From the NCBI GenBank assembly GCA_963678705.1, contig OY783218.1:6830152-6894151 (forward strand): a stretch of DNA of 64,000 nucleotides, read 5' to 3'. Position numbers and translations under genes: made by a program. The DNA comes from Panorpa germanica (taxonomy: Eukaryota > Arthropoda > Insecta > Mecoptera > Panorpidae). The stretch's first letter is position 1; every line of letters begins with the position of its first letter. The notes beneath the pieces were generated by a model that was not told the DNA's origin, did no database searches, and saw nothing but the letters and a program-made list of their open reading frames with translations. Positions 17,008 through 30,197 of this stretch are shown piece by piece.

Positions 17008-20000
17008 ATGTTGACATTACTGAGTGAGGCGAGATTTTGGAGTTTTAGCGACGATATAAATATAAAAGACACGGATTTTGGTGCATATAGGTGCGATTTC
17101 ATTACATATAAATAAATAGGATATTCAGCCCTCAATAATGGCATCCATTGAATTTTAGGTACCAAGAAAAGAAAGATTCTATTGACTACCTTTATTATGA
17201 AGGGAAAAAGGATTATTCGGAAAAGCGGGGCATCACGTGGACACCAACTAACAAAAGGCCTTATAAATTGAAAGATTGTATTAGAGAGTTGGAGGAACAA
17301 TTAAATCAGCACAAAGTTGTTTACTGTCAATGGAGAGATCATTGTGTTTTGCAAATAATGTTTTCCTCGGGATTATTCGTCCATGTATGCATTGATATAT
17401 TTACTGGGGATGTAATTAAGATGTCCTTTGATAAATATCTTGTTGGAAAGTTGCTCTCTGAATACATTTCTAATGGTAATTCATTTTATCTATAAAAAAC
17501 GAACGCTAAACTTATTTACGTTAAATATATCTAAAATTTTATGTAAGCGAGACGTACGTTGATGTATTTTCTTTTTTACATAACGTTACGTATTATAAGT
17601 TACCGAAGTTTATCATAATTTTGTTATATAGTCATTAAATAATTGCAAAATATTAATCTTTTATAACAAGTTTCAAGGTAATTTTTTTATGTAATGTAAT
17701 ATAATATAAGGTAAACCATTTTATTATGTTAAATAATCCTTAAATATATATAACTGTTTGGATAGAACTAATAGTAAAATATTTTTCTAGTTATATGTAC
17801 GAGAACGCACATTATTTGTACTTACAATGATAATCAAATTTCATTAGTTCATTTCACTAAACCAAGTATAAAACGTAATGCTCCAGAAAAAATGAGTCAC
17901 ATGGACCCGAAAATACAAACAATTGAAATAGCTGGCCCATCTGGACGTCGTTTAGAAAGGAGTATGACTATTAATACAAGTGGCGATATGGTTATAATAT
18001 GGTGGAGATGTTCACAGGATGAAGTATATCCTTGGGCACCATCCGTAAAAGATCACGACAGAGCTAATGTTCACGTATACGGCTTATGCGGGTAATTCAT
18101 TTTAGTGTATATACTTCGACGCGTAATGAATTACGCAATGATTTTGAATATTTTTACTTACAGGACAAAGATGGACCTTATTTGCTATTATCGAACAGAA
18201 CAGGATCCAATTTGCGTTACATTCTCTCAAATTCTTCAAAATATTATAAGAACTATTGAACAGAAAGTTTCTCGAAAAGTAAAATTTAAAAATTCTCAAT
18301 ATACATGTAACCTTAGATAAGTTTTTTTCATGCAATATTATTTCAGGGCGATGTTACAGTAGAAAATTGCACTTACGAAATTACTAAAAGTAAAATGCAA
18401 AGGACAGCAGTTACATCGATACCACTGCAGACGCAGGTCTGCTGTCATGGATTTAGCCCAGATGATGAAAAGTTATTGCTTGGATGTATCGACGGGTCCG
18501 TCGTTTTGTTTGATGAAGGCCGTGGAATTACTCATTTAGTTAAAGCTGCTTTTGTAAGTTTTTTTTAAAAACAATGTAAATAGTGATTTTCCAGTTTTTT
18601 ATAACACTATCTTATTTCCTGTTAGATTCCGACAATGATATCATGGCATTTAGACGGAGCAATAGTTATGATAGCAAATGAGAGAAGTCTTTTTCAATTT
18701 TTTGATATTTCATTATCTTGCATTAAAAACCAAATTGTTAGCGAAGATATGACACCATCGAATCTGTTGGATCTTGCTACATATTTTAGGTTTTATAAAA
18801 ATAATAATTAATGTGCTTATCTACTTAATGTTTATAATATTTACTTAACAAAATTTGCAGTTTTCAACCCACGTTATTAAAAATGGGCTGGAGTAAAAAA
18901 TGTGATGTTTCTATATATTCGGAACCGTACGCTCAAACAGATTGTTTTCTTTTATTATTGTTTGAACATGGCCCAATTGCAACGTTAAGATTGTTTGGTG
19001 GAAATGGAATGACTGGTAATTTTGCATTTAATTAGTTAAACATTTATGAATTACACATCAGATGTTAAATTTTTTTATTTCAGGAGATTTCCATAATTCT
19101 GGTCTAACAGCAGATGTCTTAGTATATAAGTATTTAACTTTAAATCAAGTTGACCGTGCAATTAATTTATTATTAAGTTTAAACTGGGATACTTATGGCT
19201 CCATGTGCTTAACGTCATTACATAAGATTGTGAATTATTTATTTAAACAATCTTTAAATGCTGAAAGAGAAGTTCAACTGCAAACTGCATTGGCTAGTTT
19301 TCACGTACCGTTAAGACCTATTTCTTATGAAACGGAGGTTGAATTTGGAGATCAAGTTAAAGATTTGACAAGAAGATTTTTTCATCATTTACTTAGGTAA
19401 ATTAATTTGTTATAAGTCATAAATACAATTTAAATATAGAGACATATTTCCAACAACTCATATTATTTTTAGACATGATTCATTTGATAAAGCGTTTTGT
19501 TTAGCGATAGATATAAATGACTACGACTTATTTATGGATATTTATTTTTGTGCTAAAGACATGGGAGACGACGAAATGGCAAGTGCAGCTAAGTTAAAAG
19601 CTGAGGAATTGTATAATCGCTCTAATAGTAGAGGAAGTGATCGTAAGTTGTATTTTATGTTATGAAAATTATTAAAATGGTCTTTTAATTAAAATTATTT
19701 TTCAGATTCCACATGTTCAAATTCATCCTGTTCAATATGCACAGATGAAAGTTCGACAAATTCTGAATGTAGTTGTAATAGTGAAAGTTGTTTGGCACAT
19801 GAACCAAATTATGCAACTAGTTCTAAATCCACAAACATTCCACCGCCCTTACCGAATCCCACATGTACCAAATTTGCAAAAAATCCAATGTGTTCTTCAC
19901 TAATACCCACGTATACTCCACCACTTCCTTTTACAAAGTTGTCAATGGAAGCCAATTATAATTTACGTGACCGCCTTAATGATCCTCCGTTACCTGATTT

Positions 20001-21051
20001 AAACACGAGTAGTTCGCATAGAACTCACAAACCACTACAGACTGATTACTTACATGCTAAACCATTTAATTTACCACAAACAAGTTTTAGTTCTCGATAT
20101 TCTGAATCAATTACGAAATATGGAACTGAATCTGCACCTAATTTATGTAAACCCCAATTTAGTTCAAGTAGTGATCTACTGTTTCCAATTAAAGCAAATA
20201 AACCTCCAATTGCATTACCGCGTACACTGCCTAAACACCATGTCGTCGATATTATACCTAAACCAATATTAAATAGAGCGCAATCCATACAAAGTGTTTA
20301 TCAAAATTATAACACCATTGATCAAACATTGGGTATACCGCTATCGACCCAAAACTATCCACCTAAAACTTATCCTAAGAAACCTAAATCCGAAAGTTTA
20401 TTGAATTTAAATGCGCCTCTTTATCACCAATATCCACTGGTATCTGGTCAAATACCTCGGCAATCTATATTAATGAATTTAAGCTCAAAAGTTTCAAATC
20501 CTCAAATAAAAAATGTACCTAGAATTCCTCCTCCACCCTCTATAACAAATGCAATGTCCCTTTTAAATCTTACACAAGAGCCAACAGTTGCAGCTTGTAA
20601 TCTTTCAACCAGTGTACAAAATTTACAAAGTCTAGTTTTAAAACCACATGGAGAAAAAAATAAGGTCAAATTTTCGGATACAGTTACGGTAACAGTTGTT
20701 CCTGTAAGTGGCATTGAAGAACCATGAATATATTAAATAAAGAAATATAAAATGAAGTTATATGAGCACATATTTTCATAGGAAATTCCCCGAAAAGAAA
20801 AGTCTGCACCAGGACAAAGACGTGGTAGTACTTTTTATCACATGGACCCAAAACAAGAATTAGCGGACAGTTTACCTCTGTGTCACCCTAATGAAGATTA
20901 CTTAAAGGACTTTACACCAATACAAGGTTAATTACTTTTCTTATCTTATTATATATTTATCACGTAAAAGTAAATATCGGTAATAATTTCAGAAAATGAA
21001 GATGATGATAACAGAGCAACAATCAAGGTTGTACATTTTGGAGTTGTATAA
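17008..21051 (+). CDS. frtz: Fritz / WDPCP planar cell polarity and ciliogenesis effector
   Basis: Twelve in-frame exons: 17008-17090, 17159-17475, 17791-18091, 18164-18278, 18347-18553, 18626-18789, 18861-19015, 19084-19396, 19473-19642, 19706-20703, 20782-20926 and 20993-21051. They give 1008 aa. The N-terminal part has WD-type beta-propeller sequence: VVYCQWRDHC, the NTSGDMVIIWW strand, and FSPDDEKLLLGCIDGSVVLFD. A helical middle follows (RAINLLLSLNWDTYG). Exon 10 encodes a proline/serine/asparagine-rich, probably disordered tail, and the protein ends VVHFGVV. This matches the fly planar polarity effector Fritz and human WDPCP, which act with Inturned and Fuzzy (the CPLANE complex) to recruit intraflagellar transport components and to localise wing-hair actin. 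The start gives LLSEARFWSF, similar to the family N-terminus. The gene is head-to-head with TMEM87 and converges with mRpL48. Confidence 0.93.
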
Positions 21052-21435
21052 GGCACTGCATTCTTATAAAGAAACAATGTTTTAATAGGTTTTTATTCAC
21101 GCAGCAATATATCATTCCATATTCATTCAAAATGAATTATTCATTAATTAAACCCGCATAGAAAATAAGCATATTTAACAATCTAATTTATATTATACGT
21201 TTTACTCATTTAGAATAGCTACGCACTTATATAGTATAACATGTAAGTATAAGCTTAAAAAGATATATGTACCATTATTTTACTTAAGTATATAACAAAT
21301 AGATATTTTTTTATATAATAAAAAACAAACAAATTTAATTTGTACTACGTAAATATTTTATATTATATTTTTATACAAATGCAAAAAAATGTACTGATAA
21401 AACTTGCCAATAAAATTATTTTAATACCTTGAAAG

Positions 21436-22477
21436 TTATTTCCTTTTAGTATTAGGGCCTCCTAACTCATCTAACTGAGCTTTCAATTCTATAAGGTCTT
21501 TGTCAGGAACATATCTAATTTCTTCATGATCTTCGCAGTGTTCATGAACATGAATAGATACACCTTCTGGTAGAGATGCTTTAGCAAGACGCAAAAAGAT
21601 AGGATACTTTGTTGCGGGAACGTCGCTAATCTAAAATGAGATAATACAATGTATACATAACAATTCAAATTACTACTATTATCATGAATTATCTCAAAGT
21701 ATAATACACCTTTTGTTATTAAAAACAAATTATTATGCGATAAAAATACCTGAATATTTCGTTCATAAATAGAGAGTTTATATTCAGTATCTATAACAGA
21801 ACTTTGTGGTTTATATTTTTGTATTTGCAAATGCTGTGGTGGGGTTGCCCAGCTGTGGATAATAAAAAATGTTATTGTTATTGCTAGCGTAAAACCAACT
21901 GATTAAATTCTTGATAAAAATATGAACGAGTAATAACTTTTGCACATTTATAAAGAAAATATATTATGTGTTTGTGGTATGTATACTTTATTATTTTGTT
22001 ACTACTTAAGAAATGTTTTAGTTAATAAATTTTTCTTAGGAATTTAATGATTAGAAATCTTACCTGTCTGAAACATCAATTTCTAAACTATCAGCAATGT
22101 TATGAACAAACTTTTGATAACTTTCTAAAATAGGGTAATCGTATCCTTTTATTTGTATATTTAAGGTATCATATAAAGGAATTTTAGATCGCATACTCTG
22201 AAAAATATATATTTTTTTAAAAAACATTAATATGTACCGACAATCATATGTTCAAAACTTACCTCTAAATATTCCGGCTCATAAATACTAGAATACTTCT
22301 TTTGATGTAAATATAATGGTGTTACTTCAAGATATCTACAAAAACTTTTTCCAAACTAAAACAAAAGTTAAATTTCAATAATAAATACATAACCTCATTT
22401 TCTATAACTACATTATGTAAGAGTATCATTTAATTAATACACACCGTAATTGCATGTCTTTGAATTAAATTATTCAT
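21436..22477 (-). CDS. mRpL48: Mitochondrial large-subunit ribosomal protein mL48
   Basis: Five exons on the minus strand: 22477-22445, 22355-22263, 22197-22064, 21852-21750 and 21630-21436. They join in frame into 185 aa. Recognisable family sequence includes NIQIKGYDYPILESYQKFVH, then SWATPP, TEYKLSIYERNIQ, and the C-terminal block beginning with P, ATKYPIF and RYVPDKDLIELKAQLDEL. The fold is the S10-like domain of mitoribosomal protein L48. The basic first residues (MNNLIQRHAIT) and the following segment are consistent with a mitochondrial targeting peptide. The stop lies about 385 bp from that of convergent fritz, and the start lies 1.26 kb from divergent KIFBP. Confidence 0.9.
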
Positions 22478-23741
22478 TTTAAAAATATAATTTGCTTTAA
22501 ATTATGTCACAGAAAATAACAAAATTATAATCGTGCTAACTTTATGACAACTTTATGAATTTCTTGCGGGGATCGCTGAGACGAAGAATCTTCAAATAGG
22601 TGCCGTAAGAGTGCACTTTGATTTCTTATAGTAAATATTCAAACCTATACATGCAAAAATTAGTTATATTTCAAATAACGTGAGTTCTGCGTATAAATTA
22701 CAATGCGATGGTGAATTTTATCTTATTTGCTTCTTTATACATTATAAAACAACGTGTGACATAATGAATTTTGAATATAACTTAAATCTAAACAATACAA
22801 CTTATTATAAGTATGAGTTACCGCCGAACTCTCGTTATTTGAACTATGTAAAAGTTAATAGAAACAATGTTCATTAACATTGCAAAGTTTGGTCCCTATG
22901 TACACTAGCAAATCATATACATTGATATGAAAAACAATTAGAATTAATAAATAAATCTAAATGAAGTCTCCATTTATTTATATTTGGTATTCTCATCCAA
23001 AACAAATCAGAAAATCTAAAATCTAAAAATGCTATTGCTCTTAAATGAAACTTGTTCGTATGCACATGCCTTTAGTTTGTCATTTTGTTATTCTAGAACT
23101 ACAGCAGGAGGCCGTAAATTAAATTATAATTTATACTCAAATTCAAATGAACACAAACAATATTTTTTTACATTTTTATGGTTTATTTAATTTTCATTGC
23201 AAATCATATTTGAATTTGCAACAATTTGCCATTACAGCTGATAACAGAATTGGTGTATTATATGGGTCCCGTAAGAAAACAAATAACAAACAGGTAAAAA
23301 TTATAACTAATTTGTATTTTGTTGCATTTGTTTTTCTTTGGCAGAGAAAAATGCAATATTGTTATTTAAATTAAGACTATCGAAATATATAGATGTACAA
23401 GTATATTTTAGGACATCTCTCAGAGATGGGGCTGCTTTATAACCTATAAAATGAATTGAATTAAATACTATAAATTTTAAAATACTTCATTAAAAATCAT
23501 ATGTTTACTATAATACTATGGTCATGGATTATTTATATTGTTTAAACAAATGAAATTTAATAAATATTGGAAACCTTAAATAAATTATTAATAGCTGATG
23601 CACAGGGACTAAAAATTACAATATATATTATTAAAAACATGTAAGGATTTATAGTGTTTTCCAGTTAAATGAAATGAAACTTTTAATAAACAATTAATAT
23701 TTTTATTTTTAATTTATTACAGACTTTATAAGAAACACATT
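22478..23741. promoter_or_regulatory. Spacer between divergent mRpL48 and KIFBP
   Basis: This 1.26-kb segment separates the two start codons and should contain both promoters. A good acceptor (AATTTATTACAG) lies 20 bp before the KIFBP start codon, so KIFBP probably has a non-coding first exon within this spacer. Open frames here show no recognisable coding content. Confidence 0.4.
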
Positions 23742-26700
23742 ATGGATAAACTTTTTTTTGAAGATTTACATCAACAGTTTGAAAACTCTAAAGCATTAAT
23801 GAAAGAAAAAAGCGTCGTCGTGGGGGCTGGTAAGACATTTTTCAACTATTATGAATTGCGAAAGTTGCGAAATTCAACTTCATTGCGTTACTTTTAATTC
23901 ATCTTATTGAAATAGATGGCGCTTGTTACTAACGAGTTTGTTACTAATCGCTAAAATTTTGTTGAAATAAGGTTAATTATATACATTGGCGTTTTTATTA
24001 TTTTTAATATTACAAAGTTGATAAAGATATAGCTATTTAAAATATAAATATCTGTTTGCCGCTTGTGTTAATTGCGCGTATAACGTCACTGAAGAAATAA
24101 GTAATCGAGATTATTTTCTGTGTTCACAACAATAATAATTTAAAATTTAATTATTATATCAAAATATCAAATATTATTTACAGCTATTTCAAGGAACAAT
24201 AAAATTTCAATATTATGTCTGCCTTAGCAGGGTTAAATAAAATAAAAACTTATTATTCTTTGATTTGACTTGATTATTTGACTACCAAGAGCTACAAAAC
24301 ATTACCACAGCACTGACCTACTGAACAAATAACTGACGTTAAAATGCATTTCACGTCATACAAATATGGCCGACCGTTTCTTGCGCTAAAACTACAATTC
24401 AAACTTTTAATTGCTATATCTCCGTCAATATTTGGATATTTAATAAAATAGACACGCCAATACACATTTATTAACATCAATTTCAATCAGTAATTGAATT
24501 AATTATTAAAGTACTTCAAACATGGCGGCTAAAATTGAGCGGGAAACAGATTTCAAATTTTAAATTGCTTTATTTTCGTCAATTCTTTATATTTAAAAAA
24601 ATAAAATTCCCAATAGGAATATCCCGCTAAAAATAATTACGTTTAATTAAGGTGTATTTAACATAACAAAAGTTACTTTATACGAAAACAATGTTATCTA
24701 ATATACAACATTCTGTGACCTATTTTTCAGTTATTTGGAAAATAGGGCTACGTTTCTGTCCATGAAACTTCTAACCCTTTTAATCATTTTAAAATGTTAG
24801 AACACCGTTTTTGGATTAAACAATTTTAAAATAATAAAAATTGACATTTTTGGATTTGATATTACTAGATTTTGAATTCATTCATGATTCATGAACAATC
24901 ATTCATGATTTGCGTTTAGCGGGTTTTTATCATATATTTCAATAAACAATCAAAAGAACCTATCAGGGTAAAGATTAGAGGCGCCAAATTTTAGGTTATA
25001 TAAGGAAGAGAGATGCAATACAGCAAATCTTTGAAATAGAATGGAAGGAGTGCTAAATTAATATCTTACATCTTTAAAAAAATTCTCTCGAAAGAGCCAT
25101 AATTCATTTTAAAGTGTCATTGTATCATTTTCAGAGCAAAACGCATTAGAAGCATGGAACAAACATGAAGCGAAAGATATGTTTAACATCATAATAGAAC
25201 GATTAGACAAAGCAATAGATAAATGTAATCCAGAAAGCGATCCGAATTATTATCGATTACTCGCGATGAAAGCATCGATATATTATGAAGAAGCAAAACA
25301 ACTAACAACATTATTCGATTGCGAAACAGCGGGAAATCTTTTAGCAAAAGCCCTAGCAATAATTCAGCCATATGCCTTAAGAATAGAAATAGTATTTTTA
25401 ATACTACGCGTGATGAACCATTACGCATATATCTTAATATCCAAAGACGATAAAATAGAAACAGCTCAAATATTATTACAAGAAGCTGAAAATATTTATA
25501 ATAATATGTGTTTGAGTGGGCAAGATACATCACTTTTTTTTACTACAGATGATTTATTTTCAAGTGATACAGAACCGATAACCAAAATTGAAAGTTCGGG
25601 AAAATTAGAAAAATTAGCGACGAACAATATGCAAATGTTGGGGTATATTTATCATAAGCAAGGTTTAATGGATAAGTTTGTTATTTATCACCATTTTGTG
25701 CTGAACAGACATTTAGAATTGCAAGACCACGATCCTTTGGCGTGGGCCACCAAAGCTGAACGGTTGGCATCATATTTTCTGAGAGTTAGAAGGTATAGGT
25801 AAGTCCATTTATCATTTTTAATTTAAATTATTTAACGTTGGCCTATTTGCCAACCACCAACAAACTCTTCCTATGATGCCAGTTTCTGCGGTGTAGTAGA
25901 CTTATATATGGACTGCACCACTGCTTCATAAGTCAATCAATCAATTTAACTTGGTAACAACCAAACCCAGAAAACATAACTTTGGTCCGGGGATCGAACT
26001 CGAAAACACAGCGTCAAGCATTAATGCCCACGTCTACTATGTCGCCTAACCCAATTTAATTTAGTAATACATTTTATGTTGTTTTATTTTAAATTATTAG
26101 TTCAAAATCTCAAAAATCTGAGGATAAAATTTTCTACCAAAATTCCAAAATTTCTTGTACCGAGAGCTTGTGTCCTATGTGTCTTAATTTCTAAAAAAGT
26201 GTACTATATATTGATAAAGTGGGTTACTAGAACTTCAAATGTTCAATTATTTTTTAATAACTCCTTATATGTTAGGAGATATTAACAATTCAAAAAATCA
26301 TTTTGTCGCACATTCCAAATGCATGTGACCTAACAACCGCTAGTTGCTATCTCTTTTATACAACAGGGCCTAAAAGAAATATATTCTTGACAGAACCTTG
26401 ACAAGAAACAATAAAATTTCAATATTATATCTTTAATCTTATTCTTTAACTTGATTCGATTATTTCGACTACCAACAGCTACAGAACATTACCACAGCAC
26501 TGGCCTACTCAACAAATAACTGACGTTTAAAATGCATTTCACGTCATACAAATGGCCGACTATCTCTAGCGCTAAAACTACAATTCAAATTTTTAATTAC
26601 TGTATCTCCGTCAACATTAAGATATTTCATAAAATAGACACATTTATTACCATCAATTTCAATCAACAATTGAAAAATCGACAACTAAAAAATGAGGACA

Positions 26701-29700
26701 CAGGACTTTGCTCATATACAAACCAAATTTTGAAAAAAAGTTGATCACAAAGACCGCATAAATTTTGAAAATTGAAATTATTTGTTATTTTCTTAAAGAA
26801 ATGAAAAAAAAAATAATTTAAGATTGAACCACCTGTTAAAAATTATATTCAAGTAATAAAATTAGAATTAATTTAATAAATTTAAATGAAAACAAGCTGT
26901 ATGTATAATGAACTTGTTTTTTTTATTACAGAGATGCCCGACATCATTTAACTGCAGCTTGGACAGTAGTTAATCGTTTAGAACGAATAACAAAATCCCG
27001 AAAACCTTCAGATCAAGTATTAGCGACATTAAAAAAAATAGAATTTATGTATAACAAATTAGCAACATCGTGGGTTTATTATGGAACGAGTTTATTTGGA
27101 TATTCAAAAGTTATACTTCTCCACGAGTTATCAGAAGGAGTAGAAGATACAATTTGGACAACATCATATCCAACGCAAGCACAAGCGTCATCAACTACCG
27201 GTCATTCTCATCAAAGCAGCTCATCTACAATACATGGTAGAGAAGAAAAAATTGATGCAAAAACTTTAATTGAGAACAAGATGGAACCAGAAACAATGAT
27301 GGCATTTGATGCATCCAGTGATATTTGTCTTCCCCTTAAGAGAACTTCAGAATACAGCATCCATGATAAACTCTCTCAGGAAACTCTAGGTTATTCTTAT
27401 TTAAATCAATTAGCAAACAGTTTGGTAAAATTATGACTATATTTGTTCACTATTTCTTAATGAAATCTCAAAACTTTTTTAGGAGCTTATAATCCACCAA
27501 GCAAAGAAACAATAGAAGACACTTTTGATCCAAGGATTAGCTGCGTACGATCGACTCCAGCTAATCTCTCCGAGGCTGAAGCAGCACTTGTTAAAAATAT
27601 GTCAGATAATTCAGCAGATGATACGTTAAAAGCATTACTTAAAGAAGATTTAATAACTAAAACCGAGCATGATATTGGTATTAATATTTTAAATAAACAT
27701 TCATCATCATCATCACAAATTGATTCCAGCAAAAAATCAACTGGTAGTCTTCCTAAATCTGAAACAAAATCTGAATCAAATATCACTGTTGGTAGACCAA
27801 GTGGGGAAGAAACAGCAAATATTCCACACGATAATGGAGATAGTCAGAATCATGATATCCCTTTGATATTTCATTCGTTAAGGATAGCTGGAATTGAGAG
27901 GAAGGTTCCAGCGGATCTTATTGATACAACTCATGCAGCTAGAGCGTTGTTTAACCACACTTATGATATGTTGAAGATTGCGAAGAGATATCACAACGTG
28001 CGAGATCACCCTAGTGATTATGAACATTGGGTCCTAACTTTGTGTGATCTTTACGATTTTCTGGCGTTTTATGAACAAGATATCTATGCGTAGGTATACT
28101 TTTAATTAATAAGTAATTATGTCAGAAGCGTACCGAGGGTAGAGAGACGCGGGGTTGGTTCCCATTACTTGCGAAAAGGCCTTTAAATTCTATGATTAGG
28201 GTGAAATTCATACGAACGCCTCTGCCCGAATATACGCTGGTTTTACGCTGGTTCAGTTACGTAGACTCGACTTTTAAGATAACATTAAAATTGGCTGGAG
28301 TTAGATTCAGGGTGTGAGGAGGTCATGGAATATCTCCTCTGCGCGGGATGAGCTTGTTAGGGATATTTCTTCAACGACAGATATACTCTTGTTGGATGGT
28401 TGCACCACTTGCTGCATCTAAGTCATATTGTTCTAAGCAATGAACTGCAAATGTGGTCCCGCTCCCGTCCCCCGTGCGCGGTTGGGTTTCCCTGCTAGCA
28501 CGACTACAAAAGGGCAAAAATGGATGCCCCACTATGTTACTTAATTACCGAAGTTTAAGAATTTTGTTACATTGTCATTGAATAAATGCAAAAGCTATTA
28601 GAAATATTTCACTAAATTTGATTTAGTATCCCAGTAAACATTTTGCCATCATATTGAAGATGCGTATTATTTTTTTGTCATGAAAAAGTTCGTTTACAGA
28701 TTTCAGTTCATATAAAATATCTATTTTATCGGTTACAAATGTCAAAACCAATCCACCTGTCGGAATACAAATGAAGATAAAGGTGATGACAAAACAGGAC
28801 ACTTCACCAAATTGTTTACTGGGATGTAACAATATGTAACTTTAGAGTTAACACAAACGGCAAAATTGTATGCTGAAAATAGTAATTATAAATATTAATT
28901 TATCTAAAATAAATTTCAGTCAATATGAATTGCAGCTTCACAGAGCAGAATCCTTGGAATCTTTAACATTTGTCTTAAGACGTGTTCGTCCTGATTATTA
29001 TTTAACAGTAAACATTGAATTATTAAGGGAATTATCAAATATACAAATGGAATTATTAGAGTTGAATTTTCGTAAGATGTTCTGTGCACAAATGCCTGTT
29101 ATGTCCGACATATCCACTAGCCTACATAACATGAAATCTTTTGTTGATGCCAAAAACAGGTATTGGCTTTTTTTGAGATTTGTCATAATCAATATGATAT
29201 TAGAGATCATCCATAAATTACGTCACAAAAACTTCATGATTTTCTTCAAAAGCAGGAAGAAATATATAAACATACTAGCTGTCCCGGCCACGCGTTGCTG
29301 TGACTAACGTTTTTGTCATATTACATTACATAGCGCCATCTATTGAATATTTACTCAATCTAGTCAACAGAATATTTACTCAATCTAGTCAACAGATGTC
29401 GCCATCATCTTCGCCAGATGTCATCGATGATAATTAATAGACAAATAATTTGCAATAAGATAATATTGCAATCATAAATTGAGATGTAAGCTATCCTATC
29501 TTTCAAGTTGGATCAAACTGCACACGGTGTACAAATTTGATTAAAATCGGTTAAGTAGTTTAGGAGTCCATCGCGGACAAACAACGTGACACGTAATTTA
29601 TATATGTTAAGATGTGAAGTCATGCTAATATTTAATTGACTCAATTTTGATTATGACAAACGCACAACTAATATAAGTATTTTTTCTTAGCCCCATATAT

Positions 29701-29836
29701 AATCAATTGTAAATAATTCTTTTGTAATTTTAGGTTAGATTCATTTGGTGATAAATTAAAAGCAGATAAATTAGAGCACCAGCAATCATCATCATCAGCA
29801 GCAGCAGGAGACCAACATGAAAATGTTTCGGTTTAG
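23742..29836 (+). CDS. KIFBP: KIF-binding protein (KIFBP/KBP)
   Basis: Six exons: 23742-23829, 25135-25798, 26932-27389 (or 27419), 27483-28089, 28920-29159 and 29734-29836. They give about 719-729 aa. Family sequence: TPR-like helices in exon 2 (AMKASIYYEEAKQL, KLATNNMQMLGYIYHKQG), the junction RRYRDARHHLTAAWTVV, ARALFNHTYDMLKIAKRY, and RPDYYLTVNIELLRELSNIQ, which parallels the NPQYYLLVN segment of the human protein. KBP binds kinesin motor domains (KIF1, KIF15 and others), blocks microtubule attachment, and is needed for axonal transport. Two donors, after CTAG at 27389 or after AACA at 27419, both keep frame from exon 3 to 4. The product ends in a Ser/Ala-rich tail and lacks the roughly 100-residue C-terminal part of human KBP. 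Introns 1, 2, 4 and 5 contain transposon remnants. Confidence 0.85.
24148..24503 (-). mobile_element. MITE-1 fragment in KIFBP intron 1
   Basis: About 355 bp match the interior of MITE-1, from the TATTTGATATTTTG side to the ATTGATGTTAATAAATG side on the complement. Both terminal inverted repeats are missing. Confidence 0.8.
25836..26049 (-). mobile_element. tRNA-derived SINE in KIFBP intron 2
   Basis: On the minus strand this contains GAGTTCGATCCCCGG, a match to the RNA polymerase III B box, followed by TTCTGGGTTTGGTT and a tract ending in the complement of CTACACCGCAG. A second copy of the same arrangement lies at about 45181-45335 on the plus strand. The exact ends and target duplications are unclear. 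Confidence 0.6.
26164..26705 (-). mobile_element. MITE-1, degenerate copy in KIFBP intron 2
   Basis: Homology runs from GAGCTTGTGTCCTATG to AATGAGGACACAGG. Both terminal repeats are recognisable but mutated, and the interior has several deletions. It lies about 110 bp past the SINE in the same intron. Confidence 0.8.
28120..28540. repeat. GC-richer segment, unclassified repeat candidate
   Basis: Within KIFBP intron 4 about 420 bp are clearly more GC-rich than the rest of the window and contain runs such as GCGGGATGAGC and CCCGTCCCCCGTGCGCGG. No coding frame is visible. A retroelement remnant is the likeliest reading, but I could not match a second copy in the window. Confidence 0.3.
28630..28823. 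mobile_element. MITE-2, 194-bp internally deleted copy
   Basis: Bounded by CCCAGTAAACATTTTG and its inverted counterpart CAAATTGTTTACTGGG, and flanked by a direct AT dinucleotide (28628-28629 and 28824-28825). It is shorter than the 375-bp family form. The right part (CTGTCGGAATACAAATGAAG) matches, inverted, the 254-bp copy at 56733. Confidence 0.85.
29272..29612 (+). mobile_element. 3' end of an RTE-type retrotransposon (probable)
   Basis: Begins ACTAGCTGTCCCGGCCACGC and ends with AAAATCGGTTAAGTAGTTTA, then GGACAAACAACGTGACACG and an AT-rich tail. This resembles the 3' terminal region of RTE-clade non-LTR elements common in arthropod genomes. The element is strongly 5' truncated and lies in KIFBP intron 5. 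A unit of about 27 bp (AATATTTACTCAATCTAGTC plus ACAG) is tandemly duplicated near 29345-29398. Class is inferred from remembered sequence style, not a search. Confidence 0.45.
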
Positions 29837-29987
29837 AAAATATATATATATTTTTATGTTTGTAAATTTTAATTTTTTTTTTTTGGAAAACTGTTGATGT
29901 GAATCTTTCTTTATTCAATATTATTTTTTTATAAATTTTAATTTTTAGGTATTTTATAGAGGAAAAAGGATTGTGTTAAATTTTTAA

Positions 29988-29993
29988 AATAAA
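29988..29993 (+). terminator. Poly(A) signal, KIFBP
   Basis: AATAAA about 150 bp past the KIFBP stop codon, in a T-rich 3' region. Position fits; other AT-rich hexamers nearby are possible. Confidence 0.4.
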
Positions 29994-30197
29994 ATTAATA
30001 TTTTTTTATTTCTTTTATTTTACACAAATTTTACTTTACTTCTAGAAAGTAGTAATCTTTTTTTTTTGTTCTGGGATTATCACAAGAAAGTAGACACAAA
30101 TCAGTTTGTTTAATAAATTTTAAGGTTTTATAAATTGCTTGCATATTGTTTGTATAGTAGCGAAGTTTCTTATTAAATAATTTTACATACACTTTTA

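Noticed and set aside
24292-24486. A 50-65 codon frame (MLINVYWRVYFIKY...) recurring at 24292 (-), 30492 (+), 43319 (+) and 58131 (+)
   Set aside because: It lies inside MITE-1 and is conserved only as the repeat DNA is. Start and end vary between copies, and it has no protein-like features.
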